Source: Parelaphostrongylus tenuis
Taxonomy: Eukaryota; Nematoda; Chromadorea; Rhabditida; Metastrongylidae
Length of the DNA: 64,000 bases
Direction of reading: 5' to 3'
Assembly: GCA_019055375.1 (NCBI GenBank)
Contig: JAHQIW010000257.1
Coordinates: 225,791 to 289,790, forward strand
Shown here: positions 43,576 to 55,048 of the stretch, in pieces
How the letters are laid out: each line of letters starts with the position of its first letter
Numbering within the stretch: position 1 is the stretch's first letter
Notes under the pieces: model-generated
What the model saw: the letters and a program-made list of their open reading frames with translations, nothing else
Told to the model about the DNA's origin: nothing
The model's database searches: none
Made by a program: the position numbers and the translations under genes

Positions 43576-44324
43576 TAAGACGTCTTCGTCGTTGACGACT
43601 GGAAATCTGGCCGACAATTTTGAGGGCACTAATACTGCAACTGAAATGAGAATGCGGAAACGTGGGAGGAAATGATCGAAGTTCAAGCAGAATACTTTGG
43701 TCAATATTTTGTTGTCCTTATTTGTTGAGAAAACGGGATGAAGTTGCACAGAAATGGAATATTCTAAAAAATTTCCTGCCAGCCCAATAGGTCAGCGAAT
43801 TCCGGCCAAAGAAAGGAAAAATCCGTGAGCATGTTCTCATCTAAAAATCGTGCGAAAACACGGATCTTTCTCAAAAACTCCTCATTCATGTAGTCATTTA
43901 AATGGGGAACAAAGCAGCGCGGCCTTTTCATTCTCAGCGGAATCAATATTATTGGAGAACACAATTTATACAATTTTGTTGCAGAATGAGGCACTCAATA
44001 ACTATGTCAAATATCAATTATCAATTAGCTTATTATCAAGACAGCAATGGAAAAAAATTTGAACGAGGAGACTACTCACATTAATCTGTGAAAGAAAAAA
44101 TCTGCGATCGTTCTCAGTAGGGTCCATTTGAAGGTGTGACTCTGTCGAGAATTGTAAAAGCAATCCAACACGGTTGCAAGATAACAGTTCTCATGCTGCA
44201 GCCGAAATAAAGCGCGAATTGTTCGCAGATCTCACAGGAGGATAAAAGCGAAGAAACGAATCAGATACAAGATGCAATGGGATCCGCGCAGCGGATTAAG
44301 AGGACAGATCACAGGAGTAGACGT
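43576..44324. other. No recognisable gene
   Basis: Short frames on both strands (43764-43994 minus, 43850-44062 plus) overlap each other and match nothing recognised. Confidence 0.35.
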
Positions 44325-44478
44325 TGGGGATAGAAGATAAAGCTATCAGCGTTGATCAGACTTTGGGAGATAAGCCATGCGTCCGACTTTATGCAATACC
44401 AATAGTTTAATGAAGTCGAATGCATGGCATTTTCTCTTATTTATTGGCCAACGTCAAGAACTTTATTCTTATTATCCT
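44325..44478. repeat. Head-to-head SINE 3' ends
   Basis: Reverse tail (agataaagctatcagcgttg-atcag ... aagccatgcgtccgac) followed by a forward tail (aagtcgaatgcatggcattt ... ggccaacgtcaagaacttta-ttc). Only the last 70 bases or so of two SINE copies, in opposite orientation. Confidence 0.6.
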
Positions 44479-46659
44479 TCTAATCATACCAGAAAATCCT
44501 GAATACATATTCAGCCTTTGCAAAAACTCAACATGCCTTACAGTTGTATCGAGTCAGTTTGGTTTTTGCTTTGTTTCTCCCAGTTAGATTTGCCATCAAC
44601 TTGCTAACACGAAAAATGGAGGGCTTTATGAGTTTGGATTGCGTGTCAACCATCGATCACGTGTAAGGTAAATAAACACAAAGATTGAGTTCATATCAAA
44701 TCAAAAAATTCGGAATTACACCACCTATGAATATGATATGATTCAAGAAACACTTGAATGGGCACTACGCAGCAATCCAAGCAAAATAACGTTTGGAAAC
44801 AAGTTCGTTCGAGATCTTCCATGACGCAGCTTGCAAAATAAACATCTACTTCTTTTTTTTGCGTTGAGATGATGTTTGTCTCTTACCAGAACTGATACTG
44901 ACAATATAGCATTCTGGGATGCACATACGAAATATTTGTTAAAATGATCAAACCTGCCTCTTCATTGAGACCGTTGCGAAGTATTATGTGAGAGCCTGGT
45001 GTCAATGAAGCCCTGGAGATCGCGGTGGTTGCTTTTTCAAACTTCATAGAGTCAGGCATAAAATGGATTCCACTTTAAATAATCGTATGTTTTCTTTTTA
45101 TTTTCTACGACTCCGTGGGTGTGTGTAGTATTTCTAACTTAACTGTTCCTGATTGTTGCCTCTGTTTTCCTAATCAGCGCTATTTTGAAAATTATTGAGC
45201 ACCTTGGAGAGTAATGAAAATGCGAGAAATTGTTTCACAGAATTCTGACTTTGATGGGGATGGACAAATAACGTGAGCTACTCTCTGCTCGATTCAGTTG
45301 ACTATGTGAATGGTTTTTTGAAAGCTTTTAATAGTCGCACGACTTTCAGACATGAACTTGCTATTGAATTTTTTTCACTAGTCAAAAAATTCGCTGACGT
45401 AGTATGATATCATTTTAAAGTGTAAGGAGAATGCCGTGACGAAATGGTCCACCGCATAGAGAGTCACTAAAGACAACGCAGAACTGCTTATTGAGCTTCA
45501 TTCGGCGTTGGTAAAACTTAATTACACGGCTCACAATTCCACATCGCGGACGGTGCACACAATTAATTACCTGGAACAGATGAAGCAAAATCTTTTACTT
45601 GTCTGGTTTTAACAATCTTTTTAACGTACTCTGATTATAGAAAGCTCCAGTCTCACCTATTATGCCTGATCACAGCTGCAATACAACTCGCACAGCTGCA
45701 GAACAATCTTCCTAAAAAGCTTCTAAATTGATTACAACGACACAACCGTAAGTAAAGAGTTCTATAAATTTGATTTTCAAGTCATCGCATGCTGAACAAT
45801 ACTTTGGTGAACGGAGGGATCAATTTTTAAGCTACAGACAGACGAAAACGTTGAGTAGCATTGAATGCAGTCTTACGCATTGACATCCTTGATTAGAAAT
45901 AGCAACAATTTACTCCGAGTTGCTTTTAACGAACAGGATGATTTAGATTGCCTCAAAATACCTTTGGCACTGAATGAATAGGATTAACCATTTACAATAG
46001 GATGAGTGGAATGAGACATCGTTCCACAAACTGTAAAATAACAGATTTTGCTTTGTCGGCGCAGCTGTGAAAAATTGCGAGAAATTGATGACGCTGTACA
46101 ACCATGTTTTATTAGAATCTTGGAACGTTCAAAAAAAAAAATGACTAAGCAATCCTCAGCACAAGGTCACTTCCGTCGCGTTACTTCGATCGTCCGTATT
46201 AGTTTCTCGTCTCGATGCTTTAACAACACCAGCAAACACAAAAACTCTTTTGCCACACCGCAGAAGTTGACAATTTAGTGTAGTCATCTTTTTATGACCC
46301 ATCCTGAAGAAGAAGACACTGATAAAAGCACCGAATCTCGAAAAAAGGGATTCTATTCCTTAAAGATTTCTGCTATCTACAATGGAAGTTTTTCATCGTT
46401 TTATTTCTCAATTGATACCTCTTCTGATGAATTTTCTCACAAAAGTGCATTTGGACGGCTGCGTTTAGTCGACGTAGATTCCTTCGTTTTTAAGAAAGTT
46501 AAGATTTTATGCCACAGCGTTGAAATTATGACGTGAAAACACAGCCTGAATCGCGGTACATAACAAAACTGTTGGTGAAGTTTTTGTTTAGTAACTTCTT
46601 TTCATTTGTCGTTCCCACTCAACACATAACACACGCTTTTCTCACTATCTGTGCCCGAA
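44479..46659. other. Left flank of the large palindrome; no supported gene
   Basis: Short frames only (for example 46294-46536 plus). Positions 45241-45272 read NSDFDGDGQI(T) between an AG and a GTGAGC, like a single EF-hand loop exon, but no neighbouring exon was found. Confidence 0.35.
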
Positions 46660-47056
46660 TACTTCTGATAAGTAAAACATGTCATAGAAGTTTATTTGGA
46701 GAAATTCGACATGTAATAAACGGGTAGACGACTAAAAAGTTTCAAGGTCGCTTAGAACTCACGACGCTGCAAAACACTGCTTCATTGACATCGTTCACTA
46801 CATGTGTTGAATCTGTTGTTGCCTTGCAAATAATCTAATTCATAATGCAAGAGTCATAGGATGGAGGTGGGGTGAGGCGATGACAGAGTGATTAGAGACG
46901 TTCTGTGCGGTGTTGATCCTTCACTCCGCAACAAATAAAAATAATACAAAACCAGCTGATTTGAGTGTCTACTTAAGACCACTCTCAAATTCAACATATC
47001 TGATAATTATTATTTAAGCCAAAGTGTCATGGATTTTGTTTATGGGTACTTGTACA

Positions 47057-47100
47057 GCCCGATACACGTGTTTCGACCTTGGCAGCCTCGTGAGTTGGGC
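47057..47100 (-). ncRNA. Hammerhead motif, G5 lost (H12)
   Basis: Minus strand: helix I GCCCAA/UCGGGC (one A-C mismatch), CUCACGA in place of CUGACGA, helix II GGC...GUC, GAAAC, ACACGUGU, triplet GUA. Loss of the invariant G5 predicts no activity. Confidence 0.65.
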
Positions 47101-47269
47101 AGGACCTTCGTCTTTAGCCAGTCCTCTCGGGGACCCCTACGTCCCCTACATAAAGTAGGCGACGATGTGAAATTTACATCTTGACGGCACGTGTAAATCC
47201 TATGTCGTCGCTTATTCTATATGGGGGGATGTAGGGGCCCCAAGTGGATTGCCTAAAGATAGAGAGCCT

Positions 47270-47313
47270 GTCCGACTGATGAGGTTGCCGAGACCGAAAC
47301 ACGTGTGTTGGGC
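47270..47313 (+). ncRNA. Hammerhead motif, cleavage position G (H13)
   Basis: Helix I GUCCGA/UUGGGC (six pairs with G-U), core CUGAUGA, helix II GGU-UGCCGAG-ACC, GAAAC, ACACGUGU, but the triplet is GUG; G at position 17 blocks cleavage in known hammerheads. Confidence 0.7.
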
Positions 47314-48163
47314 TGTACAAGTGCCTATAAACAGTCCACATGACATGTTGGCTCAAATAATAATTGTCTAATAGTATAGAATTCAAATTAAACGATTTAG
47401 GAGCTGTAAATGAGTTGTCTTGTAAACTTGGTGAGACTTCAGATACCTTTGATTTTACTGCTCAGCTCAGTCACGGCAGTGTTTGGATAAGGAGTCATGC
47501 CACAAGGACAAGGTAATTTACAGTTTCATATAAAAACTTCCGAAATTTAGTTGGAGGCAATATATCTTACACTTTATCATTATTAATAAACACTCGAAAA
47601 TCAAATGCAACGATGAAAAGATTTTGAATAGTGCATAGCAAAGAAAAGGAAAGAAATTCGCAACAGAAAATAGCATACAACAAAATGATTTAGTTCTTAA
47701 GTTCTTACAATATGAACCTTTGATTAATGCAGCAAGAACTATAAGCTTCACCGTGAGCGGATTCAAACTGCCAGTGGCCATGGTTTTCACTACTTCAGCT
47801 AGCGCTCCTTCACAGTTCCCTGGAGTTGGAATTACTCCAGGGGCCCTTAACTCATTTGTAATGCGTCTTATAATGCAAACAGTGAGTTAGCGACGTTTAG
47901 GTCTTTCTTTCTGTTTGTGATCATAGAAGGGCACAGGAAATAAGTTGAAAACTCAGTTCGCTATAATTTGATTGAAAACGCCACCATGTTAATCCTATTA
48001 GTTGAGGGCAAAACTTGTTCTTTAGGTGATCGATGTTCTCGAACAACAAGGTCGTAGAGCAGGCCTTCCCGATGTATAATCTCGATGATTTTGAGTCAGC
48101 TCACCGTTCAGATCAGTTATAACCCTTTGGAATGCAAGACTGTGTCTGCGTACCAAGCTATGA

Positions 48164-49180
48164 GTAGGTTTTACATTCTGAACATCAGCCGATGAATCCA
48201 CGTATGGATCAATGGGCACTAATAAAAATTATTTTGTCTTCAACATTCACCTGGAAATATTGGCATAGATGTAAAAATGACTTAATATGAAGATGTAACT
48301 TCAAGAATATTTGCTTTTGTGTCTAGAAAACGTGTCTAATACTGTATAAGTGCCATATCAAGCCTCATGAAACGCTCAAGATATGTTTTCAGACTATAAT
48401 GATTTGTTTCTTTGCAGCATTCCTGGGCATTTTGGAAGTAATGCATACATCGATTTCTTGTACTACCTAGAATAATGTTTTGGAAATTGAAAAAATTAAA
48501 GTGTTGCTAGCGTGTCCAACTTCTGGTAGCAGATCTGTTCGATACGCGCAAAACCCTCTCTCGGCGAACTCTTTTTCTCTGGACTCAGCAACTTGTTACT
48601 AGATATTTCTGGGATCTACCCTCATTCCACAAATATTGGTCATTTTTAGTAGTTATGACCTGGAAACTTTTATTACCGGCCATTTTAAGAATGCAGAAAG
48701 AATGATTGCGACCAGCAAGCAACGATTATTGTGAACTGAAAGAAAAACTAAAGCATGAGTCGAATTCAAGAATCAGTCCGCAAGCAGACATAAATAATGG
48801 ATCAAAGAAGACAAAAAATGTTGGAAATGTTAAATCGTTAGCATTGAATGTGATACTGGATTGTGTAAAAAAGTGACTAATAATGCGTTCATCGATTATC
48901 CAGGCTAACACTTCAAGGACCATGGGAAGTCTGTACAATGAAGTAAAATGTGTTAAAAGTTCTTAGGCGGAAATGGGAATGAGGTTGGCAAGATTTCTTG
49001 GAAGGAATTAGTATGACATAAAGGCGGTGAAAAGCTCAAAATTTGACAAACTCGCTTCTTCTACATAAACGGGATGTTTTGCCAAATTCCTGCTTACACA
49101 AGCTGAGTCACGTGCATCGAAATGATGGAAAAGTTGGAAGTATATGAGAATTCCGGAAAAAGGAATATTTAGAGCTCAGG
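48164..49180. other. Intron 3 of SCVP-like copy C, first part
   Basis: Non-coding. Positions about 48325-48400 (gaaaacgtgtctaatactgt-ataagtgcc ... ctcaagatatgttttcagac) are the outer half of a hammerhead palindrome lacking its core. Confidence 0.45.
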
Positions 49181-49192
49181 TGAGGTCGGTAC

Positions 49193-49245
49193 TCCAGGGC
49201 AATACACGCGTATTTGAAGGTTCGCCCCCCTCGTCTAGCCCACGT
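49193..49245 (-). ncRNA. Hammerhead motif, degenerate (H11), second of tandem pair
   Basis: Minus strand: CUAGACGA (one extra base in CUGACGA), helix II GGGGGG...CCUUC, AAAUAC in place of GAAAC, helix III ACGCGUGU-like, GUA. Flanks match the monomer with H9 and H10. Confidence 0.5.
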
Positions 49246-49462
49246 CCCCACATTAAGCTTTGCGTTGTAGCAAGGAGGGAGGCGTATGTGGTGACGGCAC
49301 AGTGGACAATGACACTGATCCAGCACCACTTTTCAGTCGATGGATCTCGGCTGATAGAGCAAAATTGATCCATGGCATCGACCGTTTTTAAATCCTCGCA
49401 ATAAACATTCAAAATAACCTTGAAAAAGGAATGTTTAAAGCCTAAGCGAGATTGGTACGCCA

Positions 49463-49514
49463 GAGCCATACACCGGTGTTTCGGAGGTCTCGTCCTCCTC
49501 ATCAATTACACATT
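49463..49514 (-). ncRNA. Hammerhead motif, C3 changed (H10), first of tandem pair
   Basis: Minus strand: UUGAUGA in place of CUGAUGA, helix II GGAGG-ACGAGA-CCUCC (five perfect pairs), GAAA, helix III ACAC-CG-GUGU (four pairs, self-complementary), triplet GUA. Helix I is degraded. About 270 bases upstream (minus sense) of H11, in the same orientation. Confidence 0.7.
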
Positions 49515-50043
49515 CCCCACATTAAGCCCTGCATTTGTATATAAGAATTGGTTGGAAAAACCCTTATACCAATTTTATCAGCAACACTCGTCATTGTTAC
49601 TAGATCATTGTGCTAGTTAAGAAATTTAAAACACTGGCAGTAATCACCTCCCGTATTTGTTTAATTTTTTATTGTTAACAAGCGCGTGAATAAAAATTTC
49701 CTTGCAGTCAAAGCAGTGGCGATGAATATGCAACCACATTGTATCGTTGCCGGCGGGACGGTCACTGCCTTATGCACCGAGACGATGATTAACACGGACT
49801 GTATGGCCATGACTATAACAGATATTCCCGCTAATCACACGTCAATCTCAGGAACTATCACGGTTTGGATTGCTTTTCAAGCAAACTCGTTTTGTAAAAA
49901 GTCGTACAGACCACGAACATCATCATGGCAAAACTGGTCGAAGGAGATGTGGCAAAGTGTACTAAATAGAGCGGTTCGAACGAATACTGGCAGCAGGTCC
50001 CTCTACGTCGCAATTCTTCACGGCAGTTGCAGCCGTCAACTAA

Positions 50044-50747
50044 CAGGTCAGCCCAACTATGAAATGTTCGGATTAAACTAATTATATTCGTTTACTCGTA
50101 ATTCGTCTATTTCAGCCTTACGGAATCAGTAAATTATGGAAAAGTCTACGATGCGATATATCATTTCTAGCAATCCCTACATACAAGCTAAAATTTTCTT
50201 ATTTTTAAAACGTTTCGAAAAAATTCTCCGCTTCCGTAAATGAAAATATTTGTCTTATAAATATAAGCAATACCTCAAAGGTTTGACACAGGCTCACTCG
50301 CTGTTTGCAGTTGAATGGTCAAATCTAAAAGCATAAAAATGATTATATAGCATTAGAGAAGGAACATGTCGTTTGATATCTCCTTCCACCTTCTCTTGGA
50401 TTTACAACTATTCTGCAACCACCCTACAAATCCACAACTGCTATATGAAGTTGAACGGGTTTGCGAAAGTATTCGCACCTTGAACGCTACTCAACTGTCA
50501 GAGATATATTTCTTTCTCGTAAAGATGAATCCATGTCCGCTGCGGAACTTATCCATTAGAGTGAGAGTGAAGAAATTTTTTAGTTTTCTTATGAAGCTGC
50601 AAATTAGTTGTTGAAGAACTCTTAGAAAGCACTATTAGAAAATCTCCAAATATCGCACCACTTTTCTATGCTTCCGCTTTAACAAAGACAGGTAATCTCA
50701 GAAAATCTGTTCGACTTCTACTTTTTGACTTCGATATACCTGGGAGA
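50044..50747. other. 3' flank of SCVP-like copy C
   Basis: A frame at 50366-50614 (plus, 82 residues) has fair composition (FHLLLDLQLFCNHPTNPQLL) but no splice context or known family. No repeat recognised. Confidence 0.35.
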
Positions 50748-50992
50748 TGGCCGTTTATTCCACTTCACCAAGCATCGTTTGAAGTGATCAAATGCTTATC
50801 TAGATTAAACAATAACTTGCGGTGGTCTGGCAACTTATCAAGTCAATATTGTTATCCTCAGACAGGTCTGGTATCGATTCGACGGCCTCATAAGTTTGGA
50901 AGGCTAGGTGAGTCATGAGGGCGCGACCGAACTGTAGACCACGTGTGTGTCGTAGAGCACCTCCATCCTCTATGCTACATGTGCTCTTTTCC
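50748..50992 (-). mobile_element. SINE copy 7 (left arm)
   Basis: Reverse SINE: caagcatcgtttgaagtgat-caaatgc, aataacttgcggtggtctgg, tcctcagacaggtctgg, then the head reversed (gcgcgaccgaactgtagac ... ctacatgtgctc). Old copy. Confidence 0.7.
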
Positions 50993-51109
50993 AAACGATA
51001 ATATCGGTTTTGTGGCAGTCTATTACGTTATGATCCTTTGAGCTTTCTACTTATTAGGTCTCCTCATGAGTTTTGGCACTAAAGCAATGAACGTCAAATT
51101 TATAAAAGA

Positions 51110-51575
51110 AGTAATTAAAATTGCTCAACAATACTATTTAAAGTATACGCCATCACCCTACACACATTTCTGCCATCTCTCAGGCAACAAATCGATACTG
51201 TGCCCCCGTAAAACTCATTATCCTTGTATTCAAAGAAAGCTGTCAATCTTTGACGAAAATGAATGATGTGTCGGTTCTTCTTGCTCAGGAAGTGCTCCAA
51301 TTACCCGGAGAGGTGTTAGTCAGACGATGACAAGTCAGGGCTGTACGGCGAATGATCCAGCAACTCCGAGCCCAGACCGGTGAGCTTCGGTATTCTCTTC
51401 AGTTGTCTCGATGGCGGCCTCTCGATCAACTTCGCGTGGACGTACAAAGCACAGTTGGTCTTTGAAGTTGGTGTTGACGGTGCGGAATTCAACAATGAAA
51501 AAACGCTGTTTGCCTGGACATAAAACCTTGAACCTTTGCACGGTTGATGTTCTCGAGGAGGTCCGTGCATCGCGT
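51110..51575 (-). mobile_element. Mariner transposase remnant (left arm)
   Basis: Minus strand near 51316-51345 reads LLDHSPYSPDLSSSD (family: HPPYSPDLAPSDYHLF), followed after two stops by LEHFLSKKNRHIIHFRQRLT-AFFEYKDNEFYGG, the usual C-terminal block of mariner transposase. The catalytic middle is unrecognisable and frames are broken. Confidence 0.75.
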
Positions 51576-51831
51576 TCCACTTCGTACTCGCAAAGCAGCA
51601 AAGTGATCATTATACAATCGTGAAATACTACTAGGAAAATCCTGTGAAGATTTTTATGCATCTTTTGATTGAAAGAGCAGCATTTGTTGAGAAATAAAAA
51701 AACTTTTCAACGAGAGAAACGAACACATCTCTAACAGTCATTTAACATTTGTTTCTTTCTTTTGGTTCATGTTTTTATAATCTTTCGATAGTTTGAAAAT
51801 GGCTTTGTACAATAATTGGCTTTGTACTCAA

Positions 51832-52102
51832 GAGCGCATGTGGCGCAGTGGTTGAGGCACACGAAGCCATTGGTTTGATCTCGCGCTCATGCCCCACCAA
51901 GCTTTCCCTGTCTTCGGATCGGTAAATTTGTAGCAGACTTGTCTGGGAGCATAAGCATCACTGGCTCAATATCTCGGTAGGCTACCGAGAGTCAGTGTAC
52001 AGGCCAGATATGCATTCAGTCACCTCAAGCGAGGATATAATTTGAAGACGATGGCATGACGTATCCCCCAAAGATTCTTCGACGCCAAAAGCTTTATCCT
52101 TC
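51832..52102 (+). mobile_element. SINE copy 8 (left arm)
   Basis: Head gagcgcatgtggcgcagtgg followed by a short internal deletion, then ggtttgatctcgcgctcatg, gacttgtctgggagcataag, gagtcagtgtacaggccaga and an agctttatcctt tail. Confidence 0.8.
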
Positions 52103-52354
52103 TAACTGTTTGTTCCTTGAGTGCGTTGTCTCAACTCCACTGCGAACTTTGTTCAATCTTGCGAAGTAGATTTTGTATTCTAAGCATACTTCGCCGGCAC
52201 GAAAAGATCGAATATTACTGGAGAGAGTTCCATAAGCAATTTTCCATCAAAAGAAATGCTCATACCCCAAAAATTCCTCGTTTGAAAAAAGGTGCACACC
52301 TGGGAAAGCAAGACCTTTTAGCTGTTCTCCTCTCTTTATTTCAAAAAATTTGCA

Positions 52355-53442
52355 GATACAGATACAGAAATTAATTTGCTCTAATCTTTCAGAAAGAGTG
52401 AGCATGTGGCGCAATGGTAATAGGTGCTCCATGCCGCATGCAAAGTCGATGGCGCGATATCGCGCTCATGGCTCACCAAGCCATCCATCCCTCCAGAATC
52501 TGTAGATTTTTACCGGACTGGTCGCAGACTTGTCTGGGAGGATAAGCAGCACTGACCTGGTTTAGCGAGAGGCCACCGTGAGTCTTTGTAAAGGCCAGAT
52601 GTGCATTCAATCACCTCAATCACCGAAGTTGAAAATAAAAGACGACGGCTAGCGTATCCTTCAGCGATTGATCAAGGTCGAGAGACTTATCCTTTATCCT
52701 TTTATCCTTTGAGAGCTATAAGTATTTTTGTCATCTTTTAATGCGCAATGAACATCATCTTTCAAGGCAGCATTTGCCACTAGACAAGGGCGCTATTCAG
52801 GTGTTCTATGTATTCCTTTTTAGTTGATTAGTCTGAAGACAAACTATTGCGCTTGTCCGGCTCCAATTTCTCTAAATAAGTTCAACAGAATCCTCTCTAG
52901 CTGGTTGCAGCTGCACATAATTACATAAGAGACTTGATCTGCTATCTGCTTCCTCTGGATATCATTCCTCCCTACCCATGTGAGTAATCTATCTTCTGCA
53001 TAGCATGCGTGCAGTGCCGAAGGGGAGATCGGTGATGAAGCTGATAACAGCATGGAAGACAATGCTGGGTCATGTAGAGCTCTCTCACCCAAAGCCCTAC
53101 CCTTTGGTGACGACAAGCAGGTGTTCAAAGCGACCTAATGCTCACATGCAAGGAGCTAGCCATAGTTTATAAAATGTTTCTAACCAATCATTAAGAGCTG
53201 ATTGAAGGGCAGGCATATGCGTGACGAATAGAAGAGAGCTAGATCGAAAAAGACTATAGACTAGTGCTGTGAAATACAGTACAAACGTTCTGAGTGGAGA
53301 GTTCTTAGCATGTTTTTGATCAATGTGATTGTCCAAATTTATGACAGTTCAATAATAATTTTCAACTATATATTCACGACATCAAAGAAATAGGAAATTT
53401 TGGTGGCGAAAATGCAGAAAATGGGCTTTTTAGATCTACGTT
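52355..53442. other. Spacer of the large palindrome
   Basis: Single-copy sequence between the arms, about 1.09 kb. It opens with a SINE (52400-52708). The remaining 730 bases contain a 94-residue minus-strand frame (52844-53128) without a recognised domain. The spacer shows that the structure is not a pure head-to-head read-through. Confidence 0.9.
52400..52708 (+). mobile_element. SINE copy 9 (palindrome spacer)
   Basis: gagcatgtggcgcaatggta, B-box region gcgatatcgcgctcatgg, ccatccatccctcc, gacttgtctgggaggataag, gtctttgtaaaggcca, tail tccttttatcctttg. Full length. It sits next to the inner end of the left arm and has no partner in the right arm. Confidence 0.85.
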
Positions 53443-53693
53443 TGCAAATTTTTTGAAATAAAGAGAGGAGAACAGCTAAAAGGTCTTGCTTTCCCAGGTG
53501 TGCACCTTTTTTCAAACGAGGAATTTTTGGGGTATGAGCATTTCTTTTGATGGAAATTGCTTATGGAACTCTCTCCAGTAATATTCGATCTTTTCGTGCC
53601 GGCGAAGTATGCTTAGAATACAAAATCTACTTCGCAAGATTGAACAAAGTTCGCAGTGGAGTTGAGACAACGCACTCAAGGAACAAACAGTTA

Positions 53694-53964
53694 GAAGGAT
53701 AAAGCTTTTGGCGTCGAAGAATCTTTGGGGGATACGTCATGCCATCGTCTTCAAATTATATCCTCGCTTGAGGTGACTGAATGCATATCTGGCCTGTACA
53801 CTGACTCTCGGTAGCCTACCGAGATATTGAGCCAGTGATGCTTATGCTCCCAGACAAGTCTGCTACAAATTTACCGATCCGAAGACAGGGAAAGCTTGGT
53901 GGGGCATGAGCGCGAGATCAAACCAATGGCTTCGTGTGCCTCAACCACTGCGCCACATGCGCTC
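53694..53964 (-). mobile_element. SINE copy 8' (right arm mirror)
   Basis: Exact mirror of 51832-52102. Confidence 0.8.
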
Positions 53965-54220
53965 TTGAGTACAAAGCCAATTATTGTACAAAGCCATTTT
54001 CAAACTATCGAAAGATTATAAAAACATGAACCAAAAGAAAGAAACAAATGTTAAATGACTGTTAGAGATGTGTTCGTTTCTCTCGTTGAAAAGTTTTTTT
54101 ATTTCTCAACAAATGCTGCTCTTTCAATCAAAAGATGCATAAAAATCTTCACAGGATTTTCCTAGTAGTATTTCACGATTGTATAATGATCACTTTGCTG
54201 CTTTGCGAGTACGAAGTGGA

Positions 54221-54686
54221 ACGCGATGCACGGACCTCCTCGAGAACATCAACCGTGCAAAGGTTCAAGGTTTTATGTCCAGGCAAACAGCGTTTTTTCA
54301 TTGTTGAATTCCGCACCGTCAACACCAACTTCAAAGACCAACTGTGCTTTGTACGTCCACGCGAAGTTGATCGAGAGGCCGCCATCGAGACAACTGAAGA
54401 GAATACCGAAGCTCACCGGTCTGGGCTCGGAGTTGCTGGATCATTCGCCGTACAGCCCTGACTTGTCATCGTCTGACTAACACCTCTCCGGGTAATTGGA
54501 GCACTTCCTGAGCAAGAAGAACCGACACATCATTCATTTTCGTCAAAGATTGACAGCTTTCTTTGAATACAAGGATAATGAGTTTTACGGGGGCACAGTA
54601 TCGATTTGTTGCCTGAGAGATGGCAGAAATGTGTGTAGGGTGATGGCGTATACTTTAAATAGTATTGTTGAGCAATTTTAATTACT
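54221..54686 (+). mobile_element. Mariner remnant (right arm mirror)
   Basis: Exact mirror of 51110-51575, with the same stops and frame breaks. Confidence 0.75.
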
Positions 54687-54803
54687 TCTTTTATAAATTT
54701 GACGTTCATTGCTTTAGTGCCAAAACTCATGAGGAGACCTAATAAGTAGAAAGCTCAAAGGATCATAACGTAATAGACTGCCACAAAACCGATATTATCG
54801 TTT

Positions 54804-55048
54804 GGAAAAGAGCACATGTAGCATAGAGGATGGAGGTGCTCTACGACACACACGTGGTCTACAGTTCGGTCGCGCCCTCATGACTCACCTAGCCTTCCAA
54901 ACTTATGAGGCCGTCGAATCGATACCAGACCTGTCTGAGGATAACAATATTGACTTGATAAGTTGCCAGACCACCGCAAGTTATTGTTTAATCTAGATAA
55001 GCATTTGATCACTTCAAACGATGCTTGGTGAAGTGGAATAAACGGCCA
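54804..55048 (+). mobile_element. SINE copy 7' (right arm mirror)
   Basis: Exact mirror of 50748-50992. Confidence 0.7.

Larger units (their letters stand above)
46975..47395. repeat. Palindromic hammerhead element P1 (left arm copy)
   Basis: Arms: aattattatttaagccaaag-tgtcatgg ... acaagtgcc inverted relative to ggctgtacaagtgcctataa-acag ... ttggctcaaataataattgt. Two hammerheads face outward on opposite strands. Confidence 0.85.
47428..50043 (+). pseudogene. SCVP-like pseudogene, five exons (copy C, left arm)
   Basis: Exon 1 47428-47512 (LVRLQIPLILLLSSVTAVFG then a stop TAA where the family has the Cys codon TGT; the start codon is TTG). Exon 2 47733-47881 (TISFTVSGFKLPVAMVFT ... NSFVMRLIMQT, open). 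Exon 3 48026-48163 (VIDVLEQQGRRAGLPDV, then a stop from one missing base; in the next frame ILSQLTVQISYNPLECKTVS). Exon 4 49708-49862 (MNMQPHCIVAGGTVTALC). Exon 5 49910-50043 (WSKEMWQSVLNRAV), with one extra A and a four-base cgaa duplication. All introns keep GT...AG. Intron 3 (1.5 kb) holds the tandem hammerhead repeat. Clearly dead. Confidence 0.85.
46660..52354. repeat. Large inverted duplication, left arm
   Basis: This 5695-base arm is the near-perfect reverse complement of 53443-59135. Every feature in it (SCVP-like pseudogene, hammerheads, SINEs, mariner remnant) recurs in mirror order with identical translations. I found two single-base differences by reading: an extra G at 48180 and an extra T in the t run at about 52240, both in this arm. 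No target duplication flanks the whole structure. Confidence 0.95.

Noticed and set aside
47174..47386. 70-residue frame repeated exactly at 58409-58621
   Set aside because: It is a translation of the palindromic hammerhead element; identity reflects the large inverted duplication.
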